From assembly GCA_002292375.1 (NCBI GenBank), contig DBBV01000006.1:124001-188000 (forward strand): a DNA stretch of 64,000 bases, in the 5' to 3' direction. Shown piece by piece: positions 42,690 through 51,716 of the stretch. Positions within the stretch are counted from its first letter, which is position 1. Every line of letters starts with the position of its first letter. The translations under genes were made by a program, and so were the position numbers. Below the pieces are notes generated by a model. That model searched no databases. It had not been told where the DNA came from and was given only the letters and a program-made list of their open reading frames with translations. Source of the stretch: Methylococcaceae bacterium UBA975. GTDB taxonomy: Bacteria > Pseudomonadota > Gammaproteobacteria > Methylococcales > Cycloclasticaceae.

Positions 42690-44156
42690 ATGAATTATAA
42701 AGACCTGCGTGATTTTATCTCAAAATTAGAAGCATTAGGTGAGTTAAAACGAATTTCTGTCGAAGTGGATCCGCACCTTGAAATCACAGAAATTTGTGAT
42801 CGTGTATTGCAGCAACAGGGCCCTGCCCTTTTGTTTGAAAACCCTAAAGGTCACTCGGTACCGGTGTTAGCCAACTTATTTGGCACACCTAGACGGGTTG
42901 CTTTGGGTATGGGGCAAGACAGTGTTGATGCGCTATCCCAGGTGGGTGAGGTGTTGGCGGCACTGAAAGAACCAGAACCGCCTGAAGGCATGAAGGACGC
43001 TTGGGGAAAACTACCACTGTACAAGCAAGTGCTCAATATGGCGCCAAAATTGGTAAAAAAGCCGGTTTGTCAACAACGCGTGATCGTTGGTGAGGACGTT
43101 GATTTAGCCGCATTTCCTATTCAGACCTGTTGGCCCGGTGATGCAGGGCCTTTGATTACCTGGCCGCTAGTTGTCAGCAAGGGGCCTAGCGCAAAACGTC
43201 AAAACTTGGGTATCTACCGGCAACAGGTGATCGGCCGTAATAAGCTGATCATGCGCTGGCTAGCCCATCGTGGTGGTGCGCTGGATTTTAAAGCCTGGCA
43301 GCAAGCACACCCGGGCGAGCCTTTTCCGGTCGCCGTTGCCTTAGGCGCAGACCCGGCAACTATTTTGGCGGCGGTGACCCCCGTTCCTGATAGCTTGTCT
43401 GAATATGCCTTTGCCGGTTTGTTACGGGGTTCAAAAACGGAGCTCGCGGCTTGCTTAACGCATGATCTACAGGTGCCTGCGAGCGCCGAGATTGTGTTGG
43501 AAGGCTTTATTTACCCAGGTGAAACGGCGGCCGAAGGGCCGTTTGGCGATCATACAGGTTATTACAATGAGGTGGAGCACTTCCCCGTGTTTACTGTAGA
43601 GCGAATCACCCATCGAGAAAACCCCATTTATCATTCGACCTATACCGGCAAGCCACCGGATGAACCCGCCATACTTGGGGTTGCGTTAAATGAAGTGTTT
43701 GTGCCAATTCTTAAAAAGCAGTTCCCCGAAATTGTGGATTTTTATTTACCACCGGAAGGCTGCTCCTATCGGATGGCGATTGTGAGCATTAATAAACAAT
43801 ACCCGGGACACGCAAAGCGCATTATGTTTGGCGTGTGGTCGTATTTGCGTCAATTTATGTACACCAAATTTGTGATTGTCACCGACGCGGATGTGGACGT
43901 GCGAGACTGGCAATCAGTTATTTGGGCAATTACCACACGGGTAGACCCAGCTCGTGACACAACCATGATTGAAAATACGCCGATTGACTACCTCGATTTT
44001 GCCTCACCTGTGTCAGGCTTAGGTTCGAAAATGGGCTTGGATGCGACCAATAAATGGCCCAGTGAAACGCGTCGTGAATGGGGTCAGACGATAACCATGT
44101 CTTCGAACGTCAAGCAGAAAGTGGACGAACTATGGGCGTCGTTGGGGCTCGATTAA
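42690..44156 (+). CDS. ubiD: UbiD-family decarboxylase, 4-hydroxy-3-polyprenylbenzoate decarboxylase
   Basis: This prenyl-FMN-dependent decarboxylase of ubiquinone synthesis has 488 residues, as E. coli UbiD. It begins MNYKDLRDFISKLEALGELKRI and contains GDHTGYYNEVEHFPVF, ITHRENPIYHSTYTGKPPDEP and the catalytic E-x-R region near NMGIYR-like NLGIYRQQVIG. I chose ATG 42690, which has AAGG 7 bp upstream, over a GTG at 42669. The cofactor maker UbiX is not in the window. Its stop codon shares the palindrome TTAA with the stop of the convergent hemY. Confidence 0.95.
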   Translation: MNYKDLRDFISKLEALGELKRISVEVDPHLEITEICDRVLQQQGPALLFENPKGHSVPVLANLFGTPRRVALGMGQDSVDALSQVGEVLAALKEPEPPEGMKDAWGKLPLYKQVLNMAPKLVKKPVCQQRVIVGEDVDLAAFPIQTCWPGDAGPLITWPLVVSKGPSAKRQNLGIYRQQVIGRNKLIMRWLAHRGGALDFKAWQQAHPGEPFPVAVALGADPATILAAVTPVPDSLSEYAFAGLLRGSKTELAACLTHDLQVPASAEIVLEGFIYPGETAAEGPFGDHTGYYNEVEHFPVFTVERITHRENPIYHSTYTGKPPDEPAILGVALNEVFVPILKKQFPEIVDFYLPPEGCSYRMAIVSINKQYPGHAKRIMFGVWSYLRQFMYTKFVIVTDADVDVRDWQSVIWAITTRVDPARDTTMIENTPIDYLDFASPVSGLGSKMGLDATNKWPSETRREWGQTITMSSNVKQKVDELWASLGLD

Positions 44157-45370
44157 GCGTCCTCATCAACGGGTTGGCTCAGCAAGTTCGCGAGAGGGCT
44201 TTTATCGCCACACGCTAGCGCTTGTTTGTAATAGGCCGCGGCTTTTTCGGTTGACTCACCTTGTTGTTCTAGCAGCTTGCCGAATAAAAAGTAAGCTGCA
44301 CGAGTAGGGGTGACGCTGAGGCTTTGTTCCAAGTAAGACGTTGCTTTGCCCCAGAGTTTTTGCTCTAGGCACTGCGTTGCCAAGGCGTTAAGAATATCAG
44401 TATTATCAACGGCGCTTTTAAGCCACTTTTCGAGTTGTTTTGTTTTTTTATTAGGCTCAATTGCTAACTGACTATAGGCGTTCAGTAAGTCAGGATGAGC
44501 TTGCTGGTTAAGCGCTTTTACGAGCCATTCTTCAGCCAATAGGTATTGTTTCGAGTCATGTAAGCAATTGATGTAAGGCACTAGGTAGTCGGGCTGTAAC
44601 TTTTGTTTTTTATCTAAATTTTGCCAAACCGACTCAATCGCATCCTGATTTGTTGGCTCACTTAATAGGTGCTGCAAGGCTTTTTGTTCGAAAGCTAGCC
44701 ACTGACTGTCGTCTATGTCACGATTTTTCTTGATCGCAGGTAACAGTTCGTATAATGCGTGCCAGTCTTTTAAATGGGCGTAGCTCTGCATTAATAAGGT
44801 TAGTACGATGGGGTGTTTGGGTGTTGCAACCTTCAATTGTTGCAAGCTGGCTAAGGCTTGTTCGTATTGTGCTGCGGCCAGTTGTAATTTGGCGCGCGTT
44901 AAATGAATGGCGTGTATGTGTTCGGGTAACGTATCACCTGCCTGTAGAAGGTAAGTGTCTCTGCGGTCGTAAGCCCCGAGTGATTGGGCTGCGTGGGCGG
45001 CGGTTAAATAGTTTAACAAAGGCGTCTCGCTGCGTTGAGCCGATTTAATCAGTAATTTTTCAGCTCGCTGCCAGTTTCCTTCGGCAGAATCAAGTAAGCC
45101 CCTGTTTAGCGCGGCCATAGAGCGGCTACGCTGCCGTAGGTGATGCCACTGACTGATACTTTTGGGTGCATGTTTAACGGCCAACAAGAATCGAAGGCTT
45201 AGATAAAAACCGATGAATAAAACAAACAGTAAAAACAGCAGGACAGCCAAGGAGGTTTCGACCGACCAAGTGTCATAGCTTAAAAGAACGTAGCCGGGGT
45301 CTAAATGCACTTGATAGGCCAGCCCGCTGGCGATAACTAATGCGACAATAATAATTAATATCAGTTTCAT
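44153..45370 (-). CDS. hemY: HemY-like tetratricopeptide membrane protein
   Basis: This protein of the HemY family has 405 residues and two N-terminal membrane helices (LILIIIVALVIASGLAY and SLAVLLFLLFVLFIGFYL). A long alpha-helical region with tetratricopeptide-like repeats follows (SLQQLKVATPKHPIVL, KATSYLEQSLSVTP, AAAYYKQALACG). Gammaproteobacterial HemY lies at the end of the hemCDXY operon and is linked to haem or protoporphyrin metabolism. It is unrelated to the B. subtilis oxidase of the same name. It is 9 bp downstream of hemX. The first residues are a signal-anchor type, placing the repeats in the cytoplasm or periplasm. Confidence 0.92.
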   Translation of the reverse strand: MKLILIIIVALVIASGLAYQVHLDPGYVLLSYDTWSVETSLAVLLFLLFVLFIGFYLSLRFLLAVKHAPKSISQWHHLRQRSRSMAALNRGLLDSAEGNWQRAEKLLIKSAQRSETPLLNYLTAAHAAQSLGAYDRRDTYLLQAGDTLPEHIHAIHLTRAKLQLAAAQYEQALASLQQLKVATPKHPIVLTLLMQSYAHLKDWHALYELLPAIKKNRDIDDSQWLAFEQKALQHLLSEPTNQDAIESVWQNLDKKQKLQPDYLVPYINCLHDSKQYLLAEEWLVKALNQQAHPDLLNAYSQLAIEPNKKTKQLEKWLKSAVDNTDILNALATQCLEQKLWGKATSYLEQSLSVTPTRAAYFLFGKLLEQQGESTEKAAAYYKQALACGDKSPLANLLSQPVDEDA

Positions 45371-45378
45371 GGGCGCGC

Positions 45379-46521
45379 CTATTCTTTAACGTCGATGGCC
45401 GTATCAACAGTTTTTGGTGAGATAGGGGCTTGTTCGCTTATTGCCATTAATGGAATGTCGCGTAACAGCTTAAGCGAGGTATCGATCGTTGGTAGCGATA
45501 CGGTAATGGCCGTGTTTTTAAGGCGATTGAGTTGATCTAAGGCTGATTTAACCGAGGGTTGGTCATTATCAAAATAAGCGCTTAACCATTGAATTGAAAT
45601 ATCAATGCTAGCCGTATACAGGGCCTCATCCCCTCTAATTAAAGCCAGCCGTGCGGCTTCTAGTTTTAACGCCAAGTTTTTCCTGATGAGTTCAACTTGT
45701 TCAGGCGTCATCATCGCCGCTAGGGGTTTGTCGTGGCGGCGAACAACAATCAGCTTGCTAAAATTTTGCCAGGCGTCATTCAGTGTTTGTTGTATGTTTT
45801 CTGGCATAGGTGACGGTTCGCCTTTACCTATCTCAGCAGCCTGAGCCCGACCCGCGTGCGGATCACTAATGGGCAGATGGCTGAGGGCAGATTCCAGCGC
45901 TAATAATTGGGATGAAATACCAACGATGTCGGGTAGGGTCACACTGTTAAGTGCGTGAATTTCTTTTGCTAGTTGCTCGCGTACCGTGAAGGTAGAGGGG
46001 TCACCGTTTTCTTTTAAGCGCTGATCGGCCGCTTGTAAGGCAATAATGGCCGTGTCCACATCGCCGACTAAGCGCAACCGTGTATTGGCCAGGCGCGTTA
46101 AATATTCGGCTTCAGCGATTAGCCATTGGCGCTTGTTTTTACCCACTTGCTTTTGTAACAGGTTGATCTGTTCATTAGACTCACGCTGTAGGGCCTTAAG
46201 TTGTGTCGTTAACGCCGATAGTTGATCACTGCTTGAACGCATATTTTGCGCTAACTGCGAGGTATTTTTTTCACTGTTAGTGGTATCGACAGACAGTTGA
46301 TCGATCGATTGTTTGAGTTGTATAAATGCCCAATAACCAACCGCACTGGCAACTAAGATAAGAATAATCGCGAACCAGGTGAGTAAGCGGCCAGTTTTTG
46401 GTGCGGGCTTCGCCTCGGTCTCGGTGTTTTTTGCTAAGGCCTTTTTGTTGCCTTTGGCTGCTGCTGCGTTATCTGTGGCAGGCGCCTTTTTTGGTGCGGT
46501 TTTTTTTTGCTCGTCGGTCAT
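45379..46521 (-). CDS. hemX: HemX-like membrane protein (uroporphyrinogen III operon)
   Basis: This 380-residue HemX-family protein has a Lys/Ala-rich cytoplasmic N-terminus of about 48 residues, one membrane helix (LLTWFAIILILVASAVGYWAFI) and a long periplasmic coiled coil (LSALTTQLKALQRESNEQI). A conserved C-terminal helical domain follows (WLIAEAEYLTRLANTRLRL). HemX is annotated as a uroporphyrinogen-III C-methyltransferase in some databases, but no methyltransferase motif is visible here; the role is unclear. It lies between hemD and hemY. Confidence 0.92.
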   Translation of the reverse strand: MTDEQKKTAPKKAPATDNAAAAKGNKKALAKNTETEAKPAPKTGRLLTWFAIILILVASAVGYWAFIQLKQSIDQLSVDTTNSEKNTSQLAQNMRSSSDQLSALTTQLKALQRESNEQINLLQKQVGKNKRQWLIAEAEYLTRLANTRLRLVGDVDTAIIALQAADQRLKENGDPSTFTVREQLAKEIHALNSVTLPDIVGISSQLLALESALSHLPISDPHAGRAQAAEIGKGEPSPMPENIQQTLNDAWQNFSKLIVVRRHDKPLAAMMTPEQVELIRKNLALKLEAARLALIRGDEALYTASIDISIQWLSAYFDNDQPSVKSALDQLNRLKNTAITVSLPTIDTSLKLLRDIPLMAISEQAPISPKTVDTAIDVKE

Positions 46522-46617
46522 AACTGATGTCCATAAGTTAGAAATTAAAGCTAGCCTGAAAATACCCCTTAAAGGCCTATATTGTCTATAGTACAGCGAT
46601 GATACGGTTGCTGTATA

Positions 46618-47376
46618 TCAAAAACATACACTCTTGTTTGAGTTGTTAATGCACGTCAGTAAAGCGTTATCGCTTGCCTCCGAACTAATGAGTATGTGTT
46701 GGCAGCCCAAAGACTTGGCGTGATCGGCGATACGTTGACTGAACACAACAAAAATACTGTGTTGTTTTAATTCAGCGGCTTTTCCCGACAATAGAAGAAA
46801 AAGGTTGTCTAGGGCTAGCTGGCTGGTAATGGTGATGTAATGTATGGACTGTTCTAATAGCGTTGGGCTGTTTTGCGCGAGGCCGCGCTTATAAACATCA
46901 ACAGAATCGACTTGCATGCCGCGTTGGAGCAAGCCTTCAGCTAAAGTGGTGCGTCCGCCTTCGCCTTTGATAATTAAACAACGTAGGCTGTGTAGTTGTG
47001 TAGGTAACTGGGCCAACAAACCTTCAGAGTCAAAAGGTTGGGTGGCGATAATATCTGGTTTTAATCCAATAAACTGCAACGACTTGGCTGTTTTAGGGCC
47101 AATCGCCACGATACCGGCGTGAGTTGCAGGCCACGCATTATTAAGCAGCGTATGGGCGCTCGTTACGGCATTTGCGCTAACAAAGATCAGGTAATCAATG
47201 TCGCCACAATGTGAGAGTTTTTGGGTGGCGGCTGCAGTTTCTTCTAGTGCCTGAATCTCGATGGTTGGGTAGCAAATCGGCTGGTAACCATGTGCCGATA
47301 ATAGCGCACATAACTCTGACGACTGGTGCGCCGGCCGAGTAACTAATACATTGATAGGGACGTCATTGTTCCGCAT
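46618..47376 (-). CDS. hemD: Uroporphyrinogen-III synthase
   Basis: HemD closes and inverts ring D of hydroxymethylbilane to give uroporphyrinogen III. The 252-residue protein belongs to this poorly conserved family and is recognised by context and by VLVTRPAHQSSELCALL at the N-terminus, the VSANAVTSAH segment, VAIGPKTAKSL and YITITSQLALDNL. It overlaps hemC by 14 bp. A roughly 100-bp gap follows before hemX. Confidence 0.93.
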   Translation of the reverse strand: MRNNDVPINVLVTRPAHQSSELCALLSAHGYQPICYPTIEIQALEETAAATQKLSHCGDIDYLIFVSANAVTSAHTLLNNAWPATHAGIVAIGPKTAKSLQFIGLKPDIIATQPFDSEGLLAQLPTQLHSLRCLIIKGEGGRTTLAEGLLQRGMQVDSVDVYKRGLAQNSPTLLEQSIHYITITSQLALDNLFLLLSGKAAELKQHSIFVVFSQRIADHAKSLGCQHILISSEASDNALLTCINNSNKSVCF

Positions 47377-48295
47377 GTTGGTATAGCCTAGCCAAAATCT
47401 GTTGGGCGCCAGCGGCTAATAGACGTTTGCCGACGGTCGTACCAATTATTTCTGCGTCTTCTACGGGCCCTTCTAGTTGTTCAGTGATGATCACGCTGCC
47501 ATCGGGCTCGGCCACGAGACCGTGTAGACGTAGCGTGCCATCTGTTATTTTTGCGTGCCCAGCAATGGGCGCTTGGCAGCCGCCTTCCAAGGTGAAGTTC
47601 ATGGCGCGTTCGGCGTTTACCCGACTTGCGGTAACCGGGTCGTGTAGGCAGTCGATGAGCGCTTGAGTTGATGTATCTTGCGAACGACACTCTATGCCAA
47701 TAGCGCCTTGACCAACCGCTGCGAGCATCGTGCCGACGGGGATTGATAGCTTAATCCTGCTTTCAAGGCCAAGCCGTATGAGTCCAGCAGCAGCAAGAAC
47801 AATGGCGTCATACTCACCGTCGTCCATTTTTTGTAAGCGTCTGTTCACATTACCGCGCAGTGACTTAATGTGTAGGTCAGGTCGTAAGGCTAGCAACTGA
47901 CACTGGCGTCGAAGACTAGATGTGCCGACGACAGCACCTTGAGGTAAGGCAGCAATCGACGCAAAATTATTTGATACAAAGGCGTCGCGTGGGTCTTCAC
48001 GGGATAAAATGGCGCCTATTTTAAGCCCGTCGGGTAATAGCGCAGGCAGATCTTTCATAGAATGGACTGCAATATCAGCGAGGTTGTTGAGCATGCCGTG
48101 TTCCAGCTCTTTAACAAACAAGCCTTTGCCACCGATTTTAGCCAGGGGGGTGTCCAGGATTTTGTCACCCTGGGTCACCATTTTTACCAATTCAACGGTT
48201 AAACCTGGGTGTGCGGTTTTTAATAGTGTGGCGACGTGCTCGGCTTGCCATAATGCGAGTGGGCTTCGTCGGGTGGCGATTCTAATCAGTTGCAT
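47363..48295 (-). CDS. hemC: Porphobilinogen deaminase (hydroxymethylbilane synthase)
   Basis: HemC polymerises four porphobilinogens. The 310-residue enzyme has the family landmarks ATRRSPLALWQAEHV, IAVHSMKDLPALLP, GTSSLRRQCQLLALRPDL, SLRGNVNRRLQKM and the dipyrromethane-cofactor Cys in LEGGCQAPIAGHA. It overlaps hemD. The start lies 53 bp downstream of algR, consistent with an algZR-hemCDXY transcript. Confidence 0.96.
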   Translation of the reverse strand: MQLIRIATRRSPLALWQAEHVATLLKTAHPGLTVELVKMVTQGDKILDTPLAKIGGKGLFVKELEHGMLNNLADIAVHSMKDLPALLPDGLKIGAILSREDPRDAFVSNNFASIAALPQGAVVGTSSLRRQCQLLALRPDLHIKSLRGNVNRRLQKMDDGEYDAIVLAAAGLIRLGLESRIKLSIPVGTMLAAVGQGAIGIECRSQDTSTQALIDCLHDPVTASRVNAERAMNFTLEGGCQAPIAGHAKITDGTLRLHGLVAEPDGSVIITEQLEGPVEDAEIIGTTVGKRLLAAGAQQILARLYQHAEQ

Positions 48296-48348
48296 GTAAT
48301 CATTTGGGCTGTTTAATCGAAGGGGGATTATAACAGCCGTTGAGTCAG

Positions 48349-49101
48349 TTATTTTGGTGGCGATAAATTTTGCCGCAAAAGTCGGTTAAGTTCGGCTTGA
48401 TGACGGCGACTAACGGTTAATGTTTCGTCGCTACCGCGTAGTTGAATGCAACATTGATTGGTATGGGATTTCGTCACGGACAGTATCGCCTGGATATTGA
48501 CCAAGGCATTGCGATGAACGCGAATAAAGCGTCCGCTAAATTCAAGCTCCAGTGCTTTGAGTGACTCATCCAATAGAACCGACTGCTCAGTGCTGCAGGC
48601 GGCGACATATTTGTGCTCGGCTTTAAAATACAAGACATCGTTGATAGCCATTATTTGCAAGCCTTGGTGGTTGTGCGCGCACAGGTGTTGACGTGGCTGC
48701 ATTAAGGTTTGGTTTGCGTTAATTATTGAAGACGGCAACTGGCTTAGCTGATCTATTTTGGCAAAACTTTGTTCGAGACGTTGCTTTTTTACGGGTTTAA
48801 GTAAGTAGTCGATCGCGTGGGTGTCAAAAGCCGCGAGGGCGTATTCATCGTAGGCGGTAACAAAAATAATATGGCTTTTAAGGCCCGCTTTAAGCATTTC
48901 TGCTGCCGTCTGCAAACCGTCCATTTTAGGCATGCGTATATCCAATAAGGCAATATCCGGTTGCCATTGCAAGCATTGCTGTAGGGCTTGTAGGCCATTA
49001 CCCGCGTCGGCAAAAACCTGGAACTGTGGGTTAATTTCTTCGAGCAGGCGTTGTAACCGAAGTCGCGCTAAAGGCTCATCATCGGCGACGAGGATTTTCA
49101 T
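48349..49101 (-). CDS. algR: LytTR-family response regulator (AlgR-like)
   Basis: This 250-residue regulator has an N-terminal receiver (about 1-120, with DDEP metal-binding acidic residues, phosphoacceptor Asp54 in LLDIRMP and Lys near 103) and a C-terminal LytTR DNA-binding domain (about 145-245, with YFKAEHKYV and FIRVHRNALVNI). Its ATGA overlaps the stop of the upstream sensor by 4 bp. In pseudomonads AlgR controls alginate, type IV pili and c-di-GMP-linked traits and lies upstream of hemC, as here. Target genes in this organism are not known. Confidence 0.93.
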   Translation of the reverse strand: MKILVADDEPLARLRLQRLLEEINPQFQVFADAGNGLQALQQCLQWQPDIALLDIRMPKMDGLQTAAEMLKAGLKSHIIFVTAYDEYALAAFDTHAIDYLLKPVKKQRLEQSFAKIDQLSQLPSSIINANQTLMQPRQHLCAHNHQGLQIMAINDVLYFKAEHKYVAACSTEQSVLLDESLKALELEFSGRFIRVHRNALVNIQAILSVTKSHTNQCCIQLRGSDETLTVSRRHQAELNRLLRQNLSPPK

Positions 49102-50153
49102 AGTGATTCGGTTTGCAAAGGAAATTTCAGCAGCGTTTGAAACTCACCATTGCCGATGCTAACAAGCAGTTTGCTTTGATCGGGGAAACAGTTTTGCATG
49201 CGTAAACGAATGTTATCTATCGCCATTTGATTGCTGGGCCTTGCGCTGGTTGATTGCTGATCGCTAAGGGGGTTTTTTATTACCAAGTGAATCAATTTGT
49301 TTTTTACGTGACCAGAAATCGTGAGTGTGCCGCCCGATGCGCTAGGCTCTATGCCGTGGTATATGGCGTTTTCGACCAACGGCTGTACGCTCAACGGTGG
49401 GATTAGCGCGTCATCAGGGATGTCAGTCAATTGTATGTTTAACATTAAGCGCTCACCCAGTCGACTTTGTTCGATTTTTAAGTATTGCTGCACTAGGTCT
49501 ATTTCTTGTTTAAACGTGACCAGCCGTTTAGGGCTTTGTAAGTTAGCTCTAAAGAGTTCGGCTAAGTTTTCAGTGAGTGACTCGGCCAATGGTGGGTCTA
49601 TCCGCGTTAAACTGGCAATGGTATTTAGGCTGTTAAATAAAAAATGCGGGCGTATACGCGCCTGTAAGGCATCTAATCTAGCGTCAGCTTCTGCTTGAAT
49701 TTGTTTTTTCCATTCAAACTGAATGTATAAATAACGCAATAAAATCAGGCTGGCGATAAGGCTGATGCCGGTATTTTTAAGATAAACGTTAATTTGACCG
49801 TTCGAGGCTGTAGAAAATAAGTGCAGTTGCGGTAATAAATCAGTCGCCAACCAAGTAACAAACAAGGTAACGAAATTAATACAGAAAAAAACAAATACGC
49901 TGGTTTTTATTGGCGACCAATGATTCATTTGTCGCCTTAAAAAGCAAAATACGGCGGCACAGCTAAAGGCAATCCATAAAATAAATAAGGCGTTTAGGCT
50001 AAACACAGACCAAAAATCACCTGAGATGAAACTGCTATTTAAGGCCAGAATGATCGCTAGCAATTGTGAAATCAAGGTGATGTACAAAACATTTTTTGCA
50101 CGACAGGTGTCAGGTAAAAAATTTTGCTGATCAGTTCTGCCGCTGTTAGCCAT
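49098..50153 (-). CDS. algZ: LytS/AlgZ-type sensor histidine kinase
   Basis: This 351-residue membrane kinase of the AlgZ/FimS type has about four N-terminal helices (for example VLYITLISQLLAIILAL, FVFFCINFVTLFVTWL). A His-kinase domain of the LytS family follows, with phosphoacceptor His170 in ARIRPHFLFNSLNTIASL and an ATPase-like C-terminus (VQPLVENAIYHGIEP). It is the partner of the LytTR regulator that follows in a 4-bp overlap. It is divergent from argH across 88 bp. It has no separate sensor domain beyond the membrane helices. Confidence 0.93.
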   Translation of the reverse strand: MANSGRTDQQNFLPDTCRAKNVLYITLISQLLAIILALNSSFISGDFWSVFSLNALFILWIAFSCAAVFCFLRRQMNHWSPIKTSVFVFFCINFVTLFVTWLATDLLPQLHLFSTASNGQINVYLKNTGISLIASLILLRYLYIQFEWKKQIQAEADARLDALQARIRPHFLFNSLNTIASLTRIDPPLAESLTENLAELFRANLQSPKRLVTFKQEIDLVQQYLKIEQSRLGERLMLNIQLTDIPDDALIPPLSVQPLVENAIYHGIEPSASGGTLTISGHVKNKLIHLVIKNPLSDQQSTSARPSNQMAIDNIRLRMQNCFPDQSKLLVSIGNGEFQTLLKFPLQTESL

Positions 50154-50241
50154 GTCGGTAACTCGTAAGATTCTTATTCGCTATAAATTAAGCTAATCTT
50201 AAGTGATATACTAGGTCAAAATTCACTTTTATCCGCAAATC

Positions 50242-51639
50242 ATGTCACAAGATAAACAAAATAAATTATGGGGTGGTCGCTTCACTGAGAGCACCGATGC
50301 ATTTGTCCAAGCGTTTACCGCCTCGGTTAACTTTGATCAGCGTCTAGCGCCATACGATGTACAAGGGTCGATTGCGCACGCAAAAATGCTGACGAAAGTA
50401 GGCGTTTTAAGCGCGCAAGAATGCGAGCAAATTATCGCTGGTTTAACAGCTATTTTAGCTGAAATACAGGATGGAAAATTCGACTGGTCTATTGCGCTTG
50501 AAGATGTGCATATGAATATTGAAGCTGCGCTAACTGAGCGTATTGGTCTTGCAGGAAAGAAATTGCATACCGGGCGCTCTCGCAATGATCAAGTCGCAAC
50601 GGACATTCGTCTGTTTTTGCGTGAACACCTGATGCTGATTCAGTCTGAACTGCTACGTTTGCAACAGGGCTTGCTTGAGCTGGCCGAACAGCATGCGGCG
50701 ACCATTATGCCCGGCTTTACACACTTGCAAGTGGCACAACCGGTCACTTTTGGTCACCATTTAATGGCGTGGTTTGAGATGCTTAAACGAGACGCTGAAC
50801 GCTTTGACGATTGCGCTAAACGGGTTAACGTTATGCCCTTAGGGTCAGCCGCCTTAGCGGGAACCAGTTACCCAATAGATCGTCACATGACGGCTGAATT
50901 ACTGGGCTTTTCATGCCCATCTGCCAATTCGCTGGACGGGGTTAGTGATCGCGACTTTGCGATTGAGTTTTGTGCGGCCTCGGCGTTGTTAATGACGCAC
51001 TTGTCGCGTTTTTCTGAAGAGATCGTGTTATGGAGCAGTGCGCAATTTAACTTTGTCCATTTACCCGACGCGTTTTGCACCGGATCGTCGATTATGCCGC
51101 AGAAAAAAAACCCGGATGTGCCTGAATTAGTGCGCGGTAAAACGGGTCGCGTCAATGGTAATTTAGTGGCCTTGCTAACCCTAATGAAATCGCAACCACT
51201 GGCCTATAACAAAGATAACCAAGAAGATAAGGAGCCGCTTTTTGATACCGTTGATACCGTGCTTGGTTCGCTCAGGGCGTATGCCGATATGGTGCCCAAT
51301 ATGGTGCCGGTTAAAGCGTCGATGCTGACAGCGGCCAAACAAGGGTTTTCAACCGCGACTGATCTGGCGGACTATCTGGTCCGAAAAGGCATGGCATTTA
51401 GGGATGCACACGAAGTGGTGGGCTTGGCAGTGCGCTTAGGAACTGAAACAAAGCGAGACCTGTCCGAACTGACCCTGGATGAGTTGCAAGACTTTTCTGA
51501 ACTGATCGCCGGCGACGTGTTTGAGGTGTTAACCTTAGAAGGTTCGGTCGCGGCGCGTGATCATTTAGGCGGCACAGCGCCAAATCAAGTAAGTCGTGCA
51601 ATAGCCGAGGCGAAAGCGTTTTTATCGGGAAAAAGCTAA
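50242..51639 (+). CDS. argH: Argininosuccinate lyase
   Basis: ArgH cleaves argininosuccinate to arginine and fumarate. The 465-residue homotetrameric enzyme of the fumarase/aspartase superfamily has LWGGRFTESTDAFV, the HTGRSRNDQVATDIRL substrate loop, the catalytic segment MPGFTHLQVAQPVTFGHHL and the signature GSSIMPQKKNPD. No ArgR-like operator was obvious upstream. It is divergent from algZ. The following gap to the PAS/GGDEF-like gene (77 bp) includes an inverted repeat. Confidence 0.97.
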   Translation: MSQDKQNKLWGGRFTESTDAFVQAFTASVNFDQRLAPYDVQGSIAHAKMLTKVGVLSAQECEQIIAGLTAILAEIQDGKFDWSIALEDVHMNIEAALTERIGLAGKKLHTGRSRNDQVATDIRLFLREHLMLIQSELLRLQQGLLELAEQHAATIMPGFTHLQVAQPVTFGHHLMAWFEMLKRDAERFDDCAKRVNVMPLGSAALAGTSYPIDRHMTAELLGFSCPSANSLDGVSDRDFAIEFCAASALLMTHLSRFSEEIVLWSSAQFNFVHLPDAFCTGSSIMPQKKNPDVPELVRGKTGRVNGNLVALLTLMKSQPLAYNKDNQEDKEPLFDTVDTVLGSLRAYADMVPNMVPVKASMLTAAKQGFSTATDLADYLVRKGMAFRDAHEVVGLAVRLGTETKRDLSELTLDELQDFSELIAGDVFEVLTLEGSVAARDHLGGTAPNQVSRAIAEAKAFLSGKS

Positions 51640-51684
51640 GCCGTTAAAAAAACCAGCATTTTTTAAAAAATAGGCAATACTTGG

Positions 51685-51712
51685 TGTAACGCAAACAACA
51701 TAATTCGTTACA
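51685..51712 (+). promoter_or_regulatory. Inverted repeat directly before the PAS/GGDEF-like gene
   Basis: TGTAACG (51685-51691) and CGTTACA (51706-51712) form a perfect 7-bp inverted repeat with a 14-bp spacer, ending 4 bp before the ATG at 51717. No ribosome-binding site is visible ahead of the start. As RNA the repeat would form a hairpin covering that position; as DNA it could be an operator. Interpretation is open. Confidence 0.35.
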
Positions 51713-51716
51713 TACA

